Shown here: positions 9,991-18,266 of the stretch, one piece after another
Layout: every line of letters starts with the position of its first letter
How positions within the stretch are numbered: the first letter of the stretch is position 1
Notes under the pieces: model-generated
Seen by the model: the letters and a program-made list of their open reading frames with translations, nothing else
The model's database searches: none
What the model was told of the DNA's origin: nothing
Source: PVC group bacterium
GTDB taxonomy: Bacteria > Verrucomicrobiota > Kiritimatiellia > CAIKKV01
DNA length: 37,675 bases
Assembly: GCA_945898015.1 (NCBI GenBank)
Contig: CAMDGM010000033.1
Location: 1 to 37,675 of the forward strand
Reading direction: 5' to 3'
Program-made: the position numbers and the translations under genes

Positions 9991-11343
9991 ATGACAAAGA
10001 ATCTCTCCCGCCTGCTTGTTGCCGTCCTATGCTCCCGCCTGACCGTGGCCGCCGTGATTGCGGCGGAACCCGCGCCTGGAGCGGCGCCCGCCGCGCCGGT
10101 CCCAGCCGCCAAGCCCAAGATCATCAAGCCGGCGGATATGCCGGCGGCGGGCATTGACCGGATCCTGCTGACGTGGGCGGGCGACCCCGCCACCAGCCAG
10201 TCGATCACCTGGCGCACGGGCGAGCCCAGCACCAACCCCCTGGTGGAGGTGGCCGTGTCGTCGGCCAATCCGAAGTTCGGAACAAATGCCGTCACGGTCG
10301 CGGCCGTCACGCGCCCCCTGACCCGCTCGGATGGCGTCACGGTTTTCTACCACAGGGTCGACCTGACCAACCTTACGCCTGCGACGATATACGCCTACCG
10401 CGTCGGCCATGGGAAAGACTGGAGCGAATGGAACCAGTTCCGGACCGCCGCCCGGGAGGCCCAACCGTTCTCGTTCATCTACCTGGGGGATGTGCAGACT
10501 CACCTGAAGCCCCTCTGCTCCCGGATTTTCAGAGCGGCAATGCTCAAGGCGGCGGATCCGCGGTTCATCCTGCACCTGGGCGACCTGGTGGAAGCGCCTG
10601 AGAAGGACAAGCTGTGGGCCGAATGGTTCGAGGCCGCCGGCTGGATTTTCCGCACCCTGCCCAGCCTCCCGGTGCCGGGCAATCACGATCAATATGGGGC
10701 GATCACCAAAACGAACGAAGCCGTCCTCTCCCAATACTGGCCGGCCCAATTTTCCCTGCCCACCAATGGCCCCGCCGGGCTCGAGGGAATGACCTACTTC
10801 CTCAACTACCAGGGCGTTCTGTTTGTATCGCTCAATAGCGAACGGGATCTTGAGGTTCAGGCCCAGTGGCTGGACAAGGTCCTGACGGAGAACAAGAGGA
10901 GGTCCTGGACCGTGGTGTCCATTCACGCGACCCTGTTCTCGAGCGGAGGCAAAAGGACGCCGGACGCCCAGGTGGCGCTCCAGAAGGTGTTTCTGCCGGT
11001 CATCGACAAGCACAAGGTCGATCTGGTGCTGCAGGGTCACTATCACATCTACAGCCGGTCCCATAAACTCCAGGGCGGCAAGCGGGTGGACCCCAAGGCC
11101 GCGGGAACCGTCTATTGCACCTCCGTGGCGGGCTCCAAGATGTATCCCCTGAATCCCGCGTACGATGAACTGATGAGCCGGAAGGGTGACTACATTCAGC
11201 TATTTCAGATTATTTCCGTCGACGGCAAAACGCTGCGCTATGAATCGTGGAGCGTCACCGGCGATCTCTTTGACTCCTTTTCGCTGGTCAAGGACGAGGC
11301 GGGCGCCAGCGAATTAGTCGAAGGTCGGGCTGTCAAGCCATGA
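9991..11343 (+). CDS. Secreted metallophosphoesterase with N-terminal Fn3-like domain (purple-acid-phosphatase-like)
   Basis: The protein has 450 residues from ATG 9991; ATG 9982 is in frame but has a purine-rich stretch directly against it, so the second ATG is better placed. A hydrophobic signal peptide and an Ala/Pro-rich stretch come first. A fibronectin-III/PAP-N-like domain follows (about 45-145, 'ILLTWAGDPATSQSITWRTG'). The calcineurin-like core carries GDVQ, GDLVE, GNHD, an isolated His in VSIHA and GHYH, which together supply the dinuclear metal ligands of the superfamily. True purple acid phosphatases have a metal-binding Tyr just after the GD motif; here the sequence is GDLVEA, so this is a relative rather than a classical PAP. 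Phosphate-ester hydrolysis outside the cytoplasm is likely, with substrate unknown. Its TGA overlaps the next ATG (ATGA). Confidence 0.8.
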   Translation: MTKNLSRLLVAVLCSRLTVAAVIAAEPAPGAAPAAPVPAAKPKIIKPADMPAAGIDRILLTWAGDPATSQSITWRTGEPSTNPLVEVAVSSANPKFGTNAVTVAAVTRPLTRSDGVTVFYHRVDLTNLTPATIYAYRVGHGKDWSEWNQFRTAAREAQPFSFIYLGDVQTHLKPLCSRIFRAAMLKAADPRFILHLGDLVEAPEKDKLWAEWFEAAGWIFRTLPSLPVPGNHDQYGAITKTNEAVLSQYWPAQFSLPTNGPAGLEGMTYFLNYQGVLFVSLNSERDLEVQAQWLDKVLTENKRRSWTVVSIHATLFSSGGKRTPDAQVALQKVFLPVIDKHKVDLVLQGHYHIYSRSHKLQGGKRVDPKAAGTVYCTSVAGSKMYPLNPAYDELMSRKGDYIQLFQIISVDGKTLRYESWSVTGDLFDSFSLVKDEAGASELVEGRAVKP

Positions 11344-13007
11344 GCGCACCCGAGGACAAAACCGGTTGCCCGACAACGGCGCGCGCGCGGCGCATTGTCA
11401 ATATCTACAACTTTATCCGGGCCTACGAGCCGCGCTATCCGGCCGTAAGCCGGGATGTGCTGCTGGAAACAACGGCCCGGCAAATCCGCGGAGTCCGGGA
11501 GCATGGCCTGCCGGCCACCTTCGCGCTCCAGTATGACGCCCTGATCGACAGCCGTTACCAGGAGTTGTTGCGTCGCGAGCTGCCAGGCAATTGCGAGATC
11601 GGCGCGTGGTGGGAAATCGTGCAGCCGCAGGTGGAAAAAGCAGGACTGGGCTGGCGCGGACGTTATCCGTGGGACTGGCATGCCCACGTGGGCTTCTCCC
11701 CGGGTTACACCCCGAACGAGCGCGAGAAACTGGTCGACGTCTATATGCGGGACTTCAAGGCCATCTTCGGATTCTTCCCCGCCACGGCGGGCTCCTGGTT
11801 CATTGATGCGCACACCCTCCGCTATATGTCCGAAAAATATGGAATTGTCGCCTCCTGCAACTGCAAGGACCAGATTGGCACCGACGGCTACACCCTGTGG
11901 GGAGGCTACTGGAATCAAGGCTACTATCCCAGCAAGCGGAACGCCTATATCCCCGCGCAGGAGGCCGACGCCCAAATTCCTGTCCCCATTTTCAGGATGC
12001 TGGGGAGCGACCCGATCTACCAGTACGAAAGCGGCCTGGGAACCGCGCGGCAGGGACTCATTTCGCTGGAGCCGGTCAGTCGCGCCGGAGGAGCCAACCC
12101 CGAGTGGGTTAGCTGGTTTCTTCAGGGGATGACGGAGGAGCCCTGCCTGGCCTTCGCCTACATCCAGGCGGGCCAGGAGAACGCGTTCACGTGGGAAAAA
12201 ATGGACCCCGCCTATACCCGGCAGCTGGCCTGCATCGCCCAGCTCGCCGCTGAGGGCAGGATCACCGTGGAAACCCTGAAACAAACCGGGACCTGGTTTC
12301 GCGCCCGATTTCCCCTCACCCCCTCAACCGCTGTCACGGCGACTCAGGATTGGAAACACGAAGAACGGAAGACCGTCTGGTACAACAGCCGGTTCTACCG
12401 GATGAACCTCCTGTGGGAACCCGCCGGTTTCCGCGTGCGCGACATCCAGATGTTCGATCAAGACCGGCCCGAACCCAATCTGGATTCTCCGCTCACCTCC
12501 ACCGCCTGCCAATACGACGCCTTGCCCGTGGTGGACGGGTTTTATTGGAGCAAGCCCGGAGAGCTCGCCGGAATCCGTCTTGTGCGCCGGGACGGCGCCA
12601 CCCGCCAAATAGTGGAGGTGGGCCCTCCGAAAATCCGCGAAACAGGAACGGCGAGCCTGTCGATCTGCTGTCCCCTCAAGCCTGCCGGCAAGTTGGAAAT
12701 CCAGTGCACGGAAGGACAGGCGGCCTTCCATCTCATCGGCATACCGGATCCGGCCGCCTACACGTTCGTTCTGACATGGAGCCGGAACAGTCGCGTGCCC
12801 TTCGACCGCATCGAACCGACCGCCTTGGTCTGCACGCACCAGGGCTTCCCCTATCGCGTAACCTGTTCTCAGGGGCATTTCGAACGCCTCTCCCCGTCCG
12901 GGCTGGATGAAGATTCAGCTTTCGGGGAAGCGGGAATCCTGATCGTTCCGGAAGATCAAGTCGTACGGATCAACTTCACCCAAAGGAATCGCTTTCCGGT
13001 GCCTTGA
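11340..13007 (+). CDS. Polysaccharide-deacetylase-like (NodB-like barrel) protein
   Basis: The 555-residue product starts at ATG 11340 inside the stop of the preceding gene, so translation is probably coupled; no strong ribosome site precedes it. It has no signal peptide and is predicted cytoplasmic. Residues 18-230 follow the glycoside hydrolase/deacetylase barrel pattern: an opening strand (VNIYNFIRAYEPR), 'LPATFALQYDAL', a WDWHAHVGFSPGY segment with possible metal-binding Asp and His, and 'FFPATAGSWFIDAHTLRYMSEKYGI'. The remainder, rich in Trp and Tyr, is likely a beta-sandwich. The usual deacetylase metal triad cannot be assigned with confidence, so an activity other than deacetylation is possible. 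Its position between a secreted phosphoesterase and a GH130 enzyme points to glycan metabolism. Confidence 0.55.
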   Translation: MSAPEDKTGCPTTARARRIVNIYNFIRAYEPRYPAVSRDVLLETTARQIRGVREHGLPATFALQYDALIDSRYQELLRRELPGNCEIGAWWEIVQPQVEKAGLGWRGRYPWDWHAHVGFSPGYTPNEREKLVDVYMRDFKAIFGFFPATAGSWFIDAHTLRYMSEKYGIVASCNCKDQIGTDGYTLWGGYWNQGYYPSKRNAYIPAQEADAQIPVPIFRMLGSDPIYQYESGLGTARQGLISLEPVSRAGGANPEWVSWFLQGMTEEPCLAFAYIQAGQENAFTWEKMDPAYTRQLACIAQLAAEGRITVETLKQTGTWFRARFPLTPSTAVTATQDWKHEERKTVWYNSRFYRMNLLWEPAGFRVRDIQMFDQDRPEPNLDSPLTSTACQYDALPVVDGFYWSKPGELAGIRLVRRDGATRQIVEVGPPKIRETGTASLSICCPLKPAGKLEIQCTEGQAAFHLIGIPDPAAYTFVLTWSRNSRVPFDRIEPTALVCTHQGFPYRVTCSQGHFERLSPSGLDEDSAFGEAGILIVPEDQVVRINFTQRNRFPVP

Positions 13008-13057
13008 AAAAGGCGTATCATGCTGGAATTCCCGGTGGCAAACCCACCAACCCGCTC

Positions 13058-13081
13058 GGAACCCTGACACAGGAACCCTGA
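13058..13081 (+). repeat. Ten-base direct repeat containing the ribosome-binding site of the GH130 gene
   Basis: GGAACCCTGA occurs at 13058-13067 and again at 13072-13081, a 14-base period ending one base before the ATG at 13083. The AGGA of the second copy is the probable ribosome-binding site. The rest of the 75-nt gap after the previous gene holds a weak 5-bp hairpin (GGTGG/CCACC, 13034-13048) without a T-run, so no terminator is called. Confidence 0.6.
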
Positions 13082-13082
13082 T

Positions 13083-14048
13083 ATGACAAACACACTCACC
13101 CCTCGCAACGCCGTCCGGCGATTCGCCGGGAATCCGGTTCTCACGGCGTCCGACGTCCCTTACGAATGCACCCGTGTCTACAACTCGGCGGCGGTCAAGA
13201 CCGACGACGGCTACGTCATGGTGCTGCGGATCGATGTGATCAAGCCTCCGGAACGCCCCTACCTGTTCCTGGGATTGGCACGGTCGGCGGACGGCATCCA
13301 CTGGACGGTGTCGAAGAAGCCGCTGCTCCTTCCCGAGGGCGCCGAGGAACGCGCCATCTACGATCCCCGGGTCACGCGGATCGGCGACGACTACGTCATC
13401 TGCTACGCCGCCGACACCTCGGTCGGGATCCGGCTCGGCGTGGCCGTCACCCGCGACTTCGAGCACGTGGAGCGCAAGCACCTCAGCGCCCCGGACAACC
13501 GCAACGCCGTGCTCTTCCCTGAAAAAATCAACGGTCTCTACTGCCGGCTCGACCGGCCCTTCGCCCGGATCTACGAACAGACAAGGCCCTACGACCTGTG
13601 GCTCAGCTACTCCCCGGATCTCGAGTTCTGGGGCCGCCACGAACTGGTGCTGCGCTGGCAGGACGTCACCTGGGGATCCCACAAAATCGGGCCCGCCGCC
13701 CCGCCCCTCCGAACTCCCGCCGGGTGGCTCACCCTCTTTCATGGCGCCGAGCTGCGCACGCCGGGCCCGGATGGCTGGGCTAAAACCTACCGCGCCGGCG
13801 TCATGCTGCTGGACTTGAAAAACCCCGCCCGGATCCTCGGCCGCTGCCCCGACCCCATCCTCGAGCCCGAAGACGCCTTTTCCTACGAAAACGAAGGCTA
13901 CCGGCCCAAGGTCATTTTTCCCACCGGACTCATCGACATGGGCGACGGCACCTGCCGCATCTACTACGGCGCCTCCGACACCGTCATGGCCATGGCCACC
14001 GCGCGGATCGACGACCTCATCGCCCTATGTCGAAAGAACACCCTATGA
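13083..14048 (+). CDS. GH130-family beta-mannoside phosphorylase or related glycosidase
   Basis: The 321-residue protein matches the GH130 five-bladed propeller. Its opening is NPVLTASDVPYECTRVYNSAAVK, typical of the family. The catalytic-Asp region reads IYDPRVTRIGDDYVICYA. A conserved Arg follows in LDRPFARI, then the SHKIGPAAPP and LFHGAE segments and a C-terminal 'YYGASDTVMAMATA'. GH130 enzymes of the phosphorylase type use inorganic phosphate to split beta-mannosides, giving mannose 1-phosphate. The Arg, Lys and His positions that bind phosphate appear to be present, which favours phosphorolysis over hydrolysis, though this is inferred by eye. There is no signal peptide, so it acts in the cytoplasm. 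AGGA lies 8 nt before ATG 13083. Its stop overlaps the next start (ATGA at 14045-14048). Confidence 0.88.
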   Translation: MTNTLTPRNAVRRFAGNPVLTASDVPYECTRVYNSAAVKTDDGYVMVLRIDVIKPPERPYLFLGLARSADGIHWTVSKKPLLLPEGAEERAIYDPRVTRIGDDYVICYAADTSVGIRLGVAVTRDFEHVERKHLSAPDNRNAVLFPEKINGLYCRLDRPFARIYEQTRPYDLWLSYSPDLEFWGRHELVLRWQDVTWGSHKIGPAAPPLRTPAGWLTLFHGAELRTPGPDGWAKTYRAGVMLLDLKNPARILGRCPDPILEPEDAFSYENEGYRPKVIFPTGLIDMGDGTCRIYYGASDTVMAMATARIDDLIALCRKNTL

Positions 14049-15361
14049 CCAGTCGCTATTTGCCAGCCCCCGAACTTCTGAGCACCGTGACCCCGCCGGG
14101 CCTCGAGGTCTTCCAGGTCACCACCGATCCGGACGCCGCCTGCCATGTCTTCTACAACTACATTCAGGCTTTCGAACCCACCTCGCGCTTCGTGCTGTTC
14201 AACCGGACCGTCAAAGGTCGTTCGGAGTTGATGCGGTGCGATCTGGAGGATCATTTTGCCCTGGAGCCAGTCAGCGATCCGGGAGCCGCCGGCGACCATC
14301 AGGGCATGTCCTTTTCCCCCGACGGCCTCTGGATCTGGCAGTCCCGGATCGCGGAGGGCCGTCTCGACCTGCACCGCCGCGCCCTCGGCGGCGGCCTCGC
14401 AGAAACGGTCTTCAGTCTTCCGCTCGTCCGTCCTGAATTCGGAAATCGGCGGATCCTGAGCGGGCGGTGGCTGTCGTTTTCCCACGACGGCCGGCGACTG
14501 CTGTGCGTGGTGCCGATCGAGGGCATCGACAAATACTACAGCATGGCCATCCTGACCTTCGACCTGGAGCGGATGTCCCTTCACACCGCCTTTGAAACCG
14601 GCCCGGGAAACTGGAACAACAAAAGCCAGTACGCCCCCTGCTTCGGGCCGAAAGGCGAATACCTGATCGGCGTGGGAGACGGCTTCACCCAGGCCTACTA
14701 CGACGCGGCCGGCAAATGGACTTGCGACCGGCTGCCCGGGTCCGAGGGCGGTGTCGCGGAGTACCTGGTGGATGAGCACGGAGTAATTTGCTACGCCTAC
14801 CCCGTCGGCCGCGACCGCCCCCGCCAGGGGATCGACCACTGGGCCTGGTTCGGCAAGTCGCTGGCCAAGGTTTTCCACGCCAACGTGTTCGACACCGCCC
14901 CGCACTGGCGTGGCGCCATGATCCTGGCCGATCCTGTGCCGGCCGACGAGAAGACCTGCCATCTCGGCCGTCATCTGCCCGGCGGGAAACAGGTCGAACT
15001 GACGCGCTACATCACGCGCCCCGATGTCTGGCACCTCAACCCCGGCTGGGACGCCCGGCACCTGGTCTGCGACACGCTGTCGCTGGGCTACGGGGAAGAC
15101 AAGGCCGCCTCCCGCTACCTCTATGGCTGTACGGTCAAAGAAGATGCCGCCGGCCCCTACGTGGAGCCCCAATACCTGCTCCACCCTTACAGCTCCTGGA
15201 GCCCCTACTCGTGCGAGAGCCTGCCCTGCTTCACGCCCGACAAAAAGTGGATCCTGTTCAACTCCGACTATCCGGGCGTCCAGGGCTACACGGGACGCCG
15301 GCACACCGCCCAGATCTTCGCCGTCCGCGGCTTCACGTTCCCGGCAGCCCAAAAGGGATAA
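14045..15361 (+). CDS. Beta-propeller protein resembling oligogalacturonate lyase (PL22) / TolB-like propeller
   Basis: The 438-residue product starts at ATG 14045, overlapping the upstream stop by 4 nt (ATGA), with GAAAGAA at 14032-14038. An in-frame ATG at 14027 lies inside the upstream gene. The sequence consists of repeated WD/TolB-like blades such as 'MSFSPDGLWIWQSR', 'LSFSHDGRRLLCVVP', 'APCFGPKGEYLIGVG' and the final 'PCFTPDKKWILFNSDYPG'. This spacing is typical of the PL22 lyase family, whose members cleave short uronides in the cytoplasm with manganese held by His residues. Several His are present (for example HVFYNY, DHQGMS and HLNPGWDARH), but I cannot map the exact metal set. There is no signal peptide. 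A non-catalytic propeller remains possible. Confidence 0.6.
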   Translation: MTSRYLPAPELLSTVTPPGLEVFQVTTDPDAACHVFYNYIQAFEPTSRFVLFNRTVKGRSELMRCDLEDHFALEPVSDPGAAGDHQGMSFSPDGLWIWQSRIAEGRLDLHRRALGGGLAETVFSLPLVRPEFGNRRILSGRWLSFSHDGRRLLCVVPIEGIDKYYSMAILTFDLERMSLHTAFETGPGNWNNKSQYAPCFGPKGEYLIGVGDGFTQAYYDAAGKWTCDRLPGSEGGVAEYLVDEHGVICYAYPVGRDRPRQGIDHWAWFGKSLAKVFHANVFDTAPHWRGAMILADPVPADEKTCHLGRHLPGGKQVELTRYITRPDVWHLNPGWDARHLVCDTLSLGYGEDKAASRYLYGCTVKEDAAGPYVEPQYLLHPYSSWSPYSCESLPCFTPDKKWILFNSDYPGVQGYTGRRHTAQIFAVRGFTFPAAQKG

Positions 15362-15368
15362 CCCATCC

Positions 15369-16274
15369 ATGACCACACCTCGTGAAATCAAAGTGGCGGC
15401 CTGCGCACCCGCCACCTACGGATTCGTGCCCGAGGCGGCCGTCCCCGCCACCGAACGCATGATCAAGGGGCACGAAACCGATCCGCAACGCATTCGCGAA
15501 CACGTGGACCGCCTGCTGGATCACCAGCTCCGCCTGCTCGGAATAGCCGCGCAGGAGAACCCCGCCCTGGTCGTCATTCCGGAAGACGTCCTGCGCCTGG
15601 CCATGCTGATCGGCCGGCACGGCGCGCAGCCCTGGTGTGCGCGAGCCATCGCCGATGCGCACGGGCGCTACCTGGAACGCATCGGACAGTTCTGCCGGAG
15701 TCACGCGTGCTACGTTGCGGGAGGCACCCTGACCTGCCGCGAAAACCGCTACTATAACACGGCCCTCCTGCAGGATCCCGACGGCCAGGTGATCGCCTCC
15801 TACGATAAAACGCATCTGCCACGCCAACCCGAAAACGGCGAGAGCCAGTTCCTGACACCGGGCGACGATCTCCCCGTGTTCGACACCCCCCTCGGCCGGA
15901 TCGGATTCCTGATCTGCTGGGATATCCTTTTTCCTGAAACCTTCGAGGTTCTGGCGCTCAAGGGGGCCGAGTTGATTATTCACCCCACCTTCGGCCATGC
16001 GGAGGAATGGAGCGACATCCTGGTCCGCTGCCGCTGCCGCGACTGGAGCGTGCCCCTGGTGGTCAGCATGTGGGGCGGCAACGCCTGCATCGTGGACCCG
16101 GAAGGCAACCTGGCGGCCCATACCGGCCGTCATCCGGATACGGTTGCGGTGGCCACGCTCACCCTGAACGCCCCCCGGCGGTTTCTCTACATGACCGACA
16201 CCGCCCGCCAGTTGCGCGACGAACGCCGCCCGGAACTATACACACGGATCGCCAATCGGAACACCCCCGGATAG
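15369..16274 (+). CDS. Carbon-nitrogen hydrolase (nitrilase superfamily)
   Basis: The 301-residue protein begins at ATG 15369, 7 nt after the previous stop, with AAAAGGGA upstream. The frame is open further upstream, but that part overlaps the propeller gene and is shadow sequence. The catalytic triad of the superfamily is visible: Glu72 in VVIPED, Lys147 in YDKTHL and Cys183 in FLICWDILFPE. A candidate second glutamate precedes the Cys (ENGES, around 155-158). Such enzymes hydrolyse amide or nitrile C-N bonds in the cytoplasm. The amidase branch is more likely than true nitrilases judging from the IGFLICWD motif. In this cluster it may remove an amide or acyl substituent from a sugar derivative, which is inference from context. 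It is followed after 18 nt by the SIS-domain gene. Confidence 0.85.
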   Translation: MTTPREIKVAACAPATYGFVPEAAVPATERMIKGHETDPQRIREHVDRLLDHQLRLLGIAAQENPALVVIPEDVLRLAMLIGRHGAQPWCARAIADAHGRYLERIGQFCRSHACYVAGGTLTCRENRYYNTALLQDPDGQVIASYDKTHLPRQPENGESQFLTPGDDLPVFDTPLGRIGFLICWDILFPETFEVLALKGAELIIHPTFGHAEEWSDILVRCRCRDWSVPLVVSMWGGNACIVDPEGNLAAHTGRHPDTVAVATLTLNAPRRFLYMTDTARQLRDERRPELYTRIANRNTPG

Positions 16275-16292
16275 ACCCAGGAACACCCCATC

Positions 16293-18101
16293 ATGCCGAC
16301 ACCTGAATCCACACCCGCCGCCATGGCCGCCGAGCGCTACCTGCGCGAAGAAACCGCCTTCCGGCTGGGCGCCCTCCTGACGGAATCGCCACATCCCAAA
16401 ACCATGACCCTCGGGGAATCCCTGCGTGCCGACCTTCCCGCAGGGCTCAAACAGCTCCTGTCCGTGGACGAAGACATCGCCCCCGCCGCCCGACGCGTCA
16501 TGGCGCTCGAAGCGGCGTTCCCCCGGCTCCGGGCGGCCATGGTTCGCACGCTTCGCCATGGCGGTCGGATTCACTTCACCGGATGCGGCGCCACCGGGCG
16601 GTTGAGCATTCTCCTGGAAGCCATGTGGCGGACCTTCTGGCAGGACTTCACCCGCCGTCATCCCGAGCACACCACGCTAGCGAACGACATGGAAGACCGC
16701 GTGCGCAGTGTCATGGCCGGCGGCGATTTCGCGCTGATCAAGTCGGTGGAAGGGTTCGAGGACTTTGCCGCCTTTGGCCGGGAACAGTTGCGCGAGAGCG
16801 GCCTCTCGGCGGGCGACCTGGTCGTGGCCGTCACCGAAGGCGGTGAAACCCCGTTCGTCATCGGCACAGCCTGGGAGGGTGTCGCCGCCGGCGCGGCGGT
16901 CTTTTTCGTATTCAACAATCCCGCCGACCTTCTGCGACACCATGTGAAACGGTCCCGAGAGATCCTCGACGACCCCCGCATTAACTCGCTCGACTTGACC
17001 ACCGGACCCATGGCGGTGACCGGCTCGACCCGCATGCAGGCCACCTCCTCCGAATTGCTCGTGCTGGGCGCCGCCCTGGAACTGGCGCTGGCGGATCTTT
17101 TCGTCGAACGCCTGGGCTCTGCCGCACCCGCTCTGCCCGGCGCGTCTGTTCCGGGAATAGGAGTCTATCTCACGCGCTTCTCCGCGCTCCAGGCGGCGCT
17201 GGCCGCGGACGCGGGCATCGCGTTTTTGGCCCGGCTGGTGGAACTGGAAGAATCGGTCTACGCCCGGCACGGGCGAGTCACCTACCTCGCCGGCGCCGGC
17301 CTGCTGGACATTCTGACCGACACAACAGAACGCTCGCCCACCTTCATGATTCCGCCGTTCCGAATGGACGACGACACCACCTCGCCCGTCTCCTGGGCGT
17401 TCGTCAAGCACCCCCTTCTGGCGACGGCACCCGCCTGGGAAACCATGCTGGCCCGCCCGTTACGCGGCGTCTCCTGGACTGCCGAAACCTATACCAAGCT
17501 GGACGCGCCGGAATCGCTCCAACAGCGTCCGCCGCTGCTAACGGCTGAACGGATTCGGAAATTCCGAATCGGCAACGAGCACGACCCCTCGCGGACCGAG
17601 GCGGACGACTCCGCCCTGATACTCCTGCTGACGGCGGCAGACGCGCGACAGGCCGATTTGCTCCGGCAGGCCTTCCAACGTGAAGCGCCAGCCTATCGGC
17701 GACACGCCATCTGGATCATGGACGGAACCGTCCACCCCGTGTTCGAGAACGCGCTGACGTTGCCGTGGACGCCCCCGGATTCCCCGCTCCGCCTCTGGAC
17801 CCATCTGGCCGTCAAACTGGTCATGAACACGGTTTCCACAGCCACCCTGGGCCGCCTCGGCCGGTTGCGTGGCAATGGCATGGTCTGGGTCAACCCCAGC
17901 AACAAGAAACTCGTGGACCGGGGCACGCGCCTGGTGGCGCAACAAACCGGCCTCGACTACACCGCCGCCTGCCACGCACTTCATGCCGCCATGGAAAACG
18001 TGAGGGATCTTCAAAATGCCGGCAAAGAAGCGCCCTCCCCGGTTGCGCTGGCGATCGAAACGCACCGTACAAAGGCTGCTGAATCATATCCCGTTCTTTG
18101 A
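16293..18101 (+). CDS. Double SIS-domain protein of the MurQ / glucokinase-regulator (GCKR) type
   Basis: The protein has 602 residues, about twice the length of the MurNAc 6-phosphate etherase MurQ and close to that of animal GCKR-type proteins, which are two fused SIS units. The first SIS domain carries FTGCGATGRLS at residues 95-105, matching the MurQ phosphosugar loop. The ESVEGFEDF-type segment (here KSVEGFEDF) and 'VAVTEGGETPFVIGTAWEG' follow the same pattern. A second domain ends with 'VKLVMNTVSTATLGRLGRL' and 'NPSNKKLVDRGTRLV' (about 507-550), again MurQ-like. It probably binds a sugar phosphate in the cytoplasm; whether it acts as an etherase, an isomerase-like enzyme or a regulator cannot be decided. 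It closes the plus-strand run before the lacI promoter. AGGA at 16281 is the likely ribosome site. Confidence 0.8.
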   Translation: MPTPESTPAAMAAERYLREETAFRLGALLTESPHPKTMTLGESLRADLPAGLKQLLSVDEDIAPAARRVMALEAAFPRLRAAMVRTLRHGGRIHFTGCGATGRLSILLEAMWRTFWQDFTRRHPEHTTLANDMEDRVRSVMAGGDFALIKSVEGFEDFAAFGREQLRESGLSAGDLVVAVTEGGETPFVIGTAWEGVAAGAAVFFVFNNPADLLRHHVKRSREILDDPRINSLDLTTGPMAVTGSTRMQATSSELLVLGAALELALADLFVERLGSAAPALPGASVPGIGVYLTRFSALQAALAADAGIAFLARLVELEESVYARHGRVTYLAGAGLLDILTDTTERSPTFMIPPFRMDDDTTSPVSWAFVKHPLLATAPAWETMLARPLRGVSWTAETYTKLDAPESLQQRPPLLTAERIRKFRIGNEHDPSRTEADDSALILLLTAADARQADLLRQAFQREAPAYRRHAIWIMDGTVHPVFENALTLPWTPPDSPLRLWTHLAVKLVMNTVSTATLGRLGRLRGNGMVWVNPSNKKLVDRGTRLVAQQTGLDYTAACHALHAAMENVRDLQNAGKEAPSPVALAIETHRTKAAESYPVL

Positions 18102-18111
18102 AATTTGCTTC

Positions 18112-18150
18112 TTGCACTGGGAAAGCAACATATATATGATTACGCAATCA
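18112..18150 (+). promoter_or_regulatory. Probable lacI promoter with overlapping LacI-type operator
   Basis: A candidate -35 TTGCAC (18112-18117) and -10 TATGAT (18135-18140) are 17 nt apart; the -10 is one base from consensus and the -35 is weak. The palindrome TGATTACGCAATCA (18137-18150) overlaps the -10. It has TGATT/AATCA arms around a central ACGC, the central-CG layout of LacI/GalR-family operators (compare the cre sites of CcpA). A repressor bound here would block RNA polymerase, so autorepression by the gene at 18267 is inferred. The rest of the 165-nt gap holds no gene I can support. Confidence 0.6.
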
Positions 18151-18266
18151 CGATGGAGTTCGAATTCCTCTCGCCATGCCAACCCGATCTTTTTATCGTA
18201 CAGAAATTGATGACGCCCGTCGCCAAGACATGCTACATTCACCGCCACACTAAGTAAGGCAATTTC

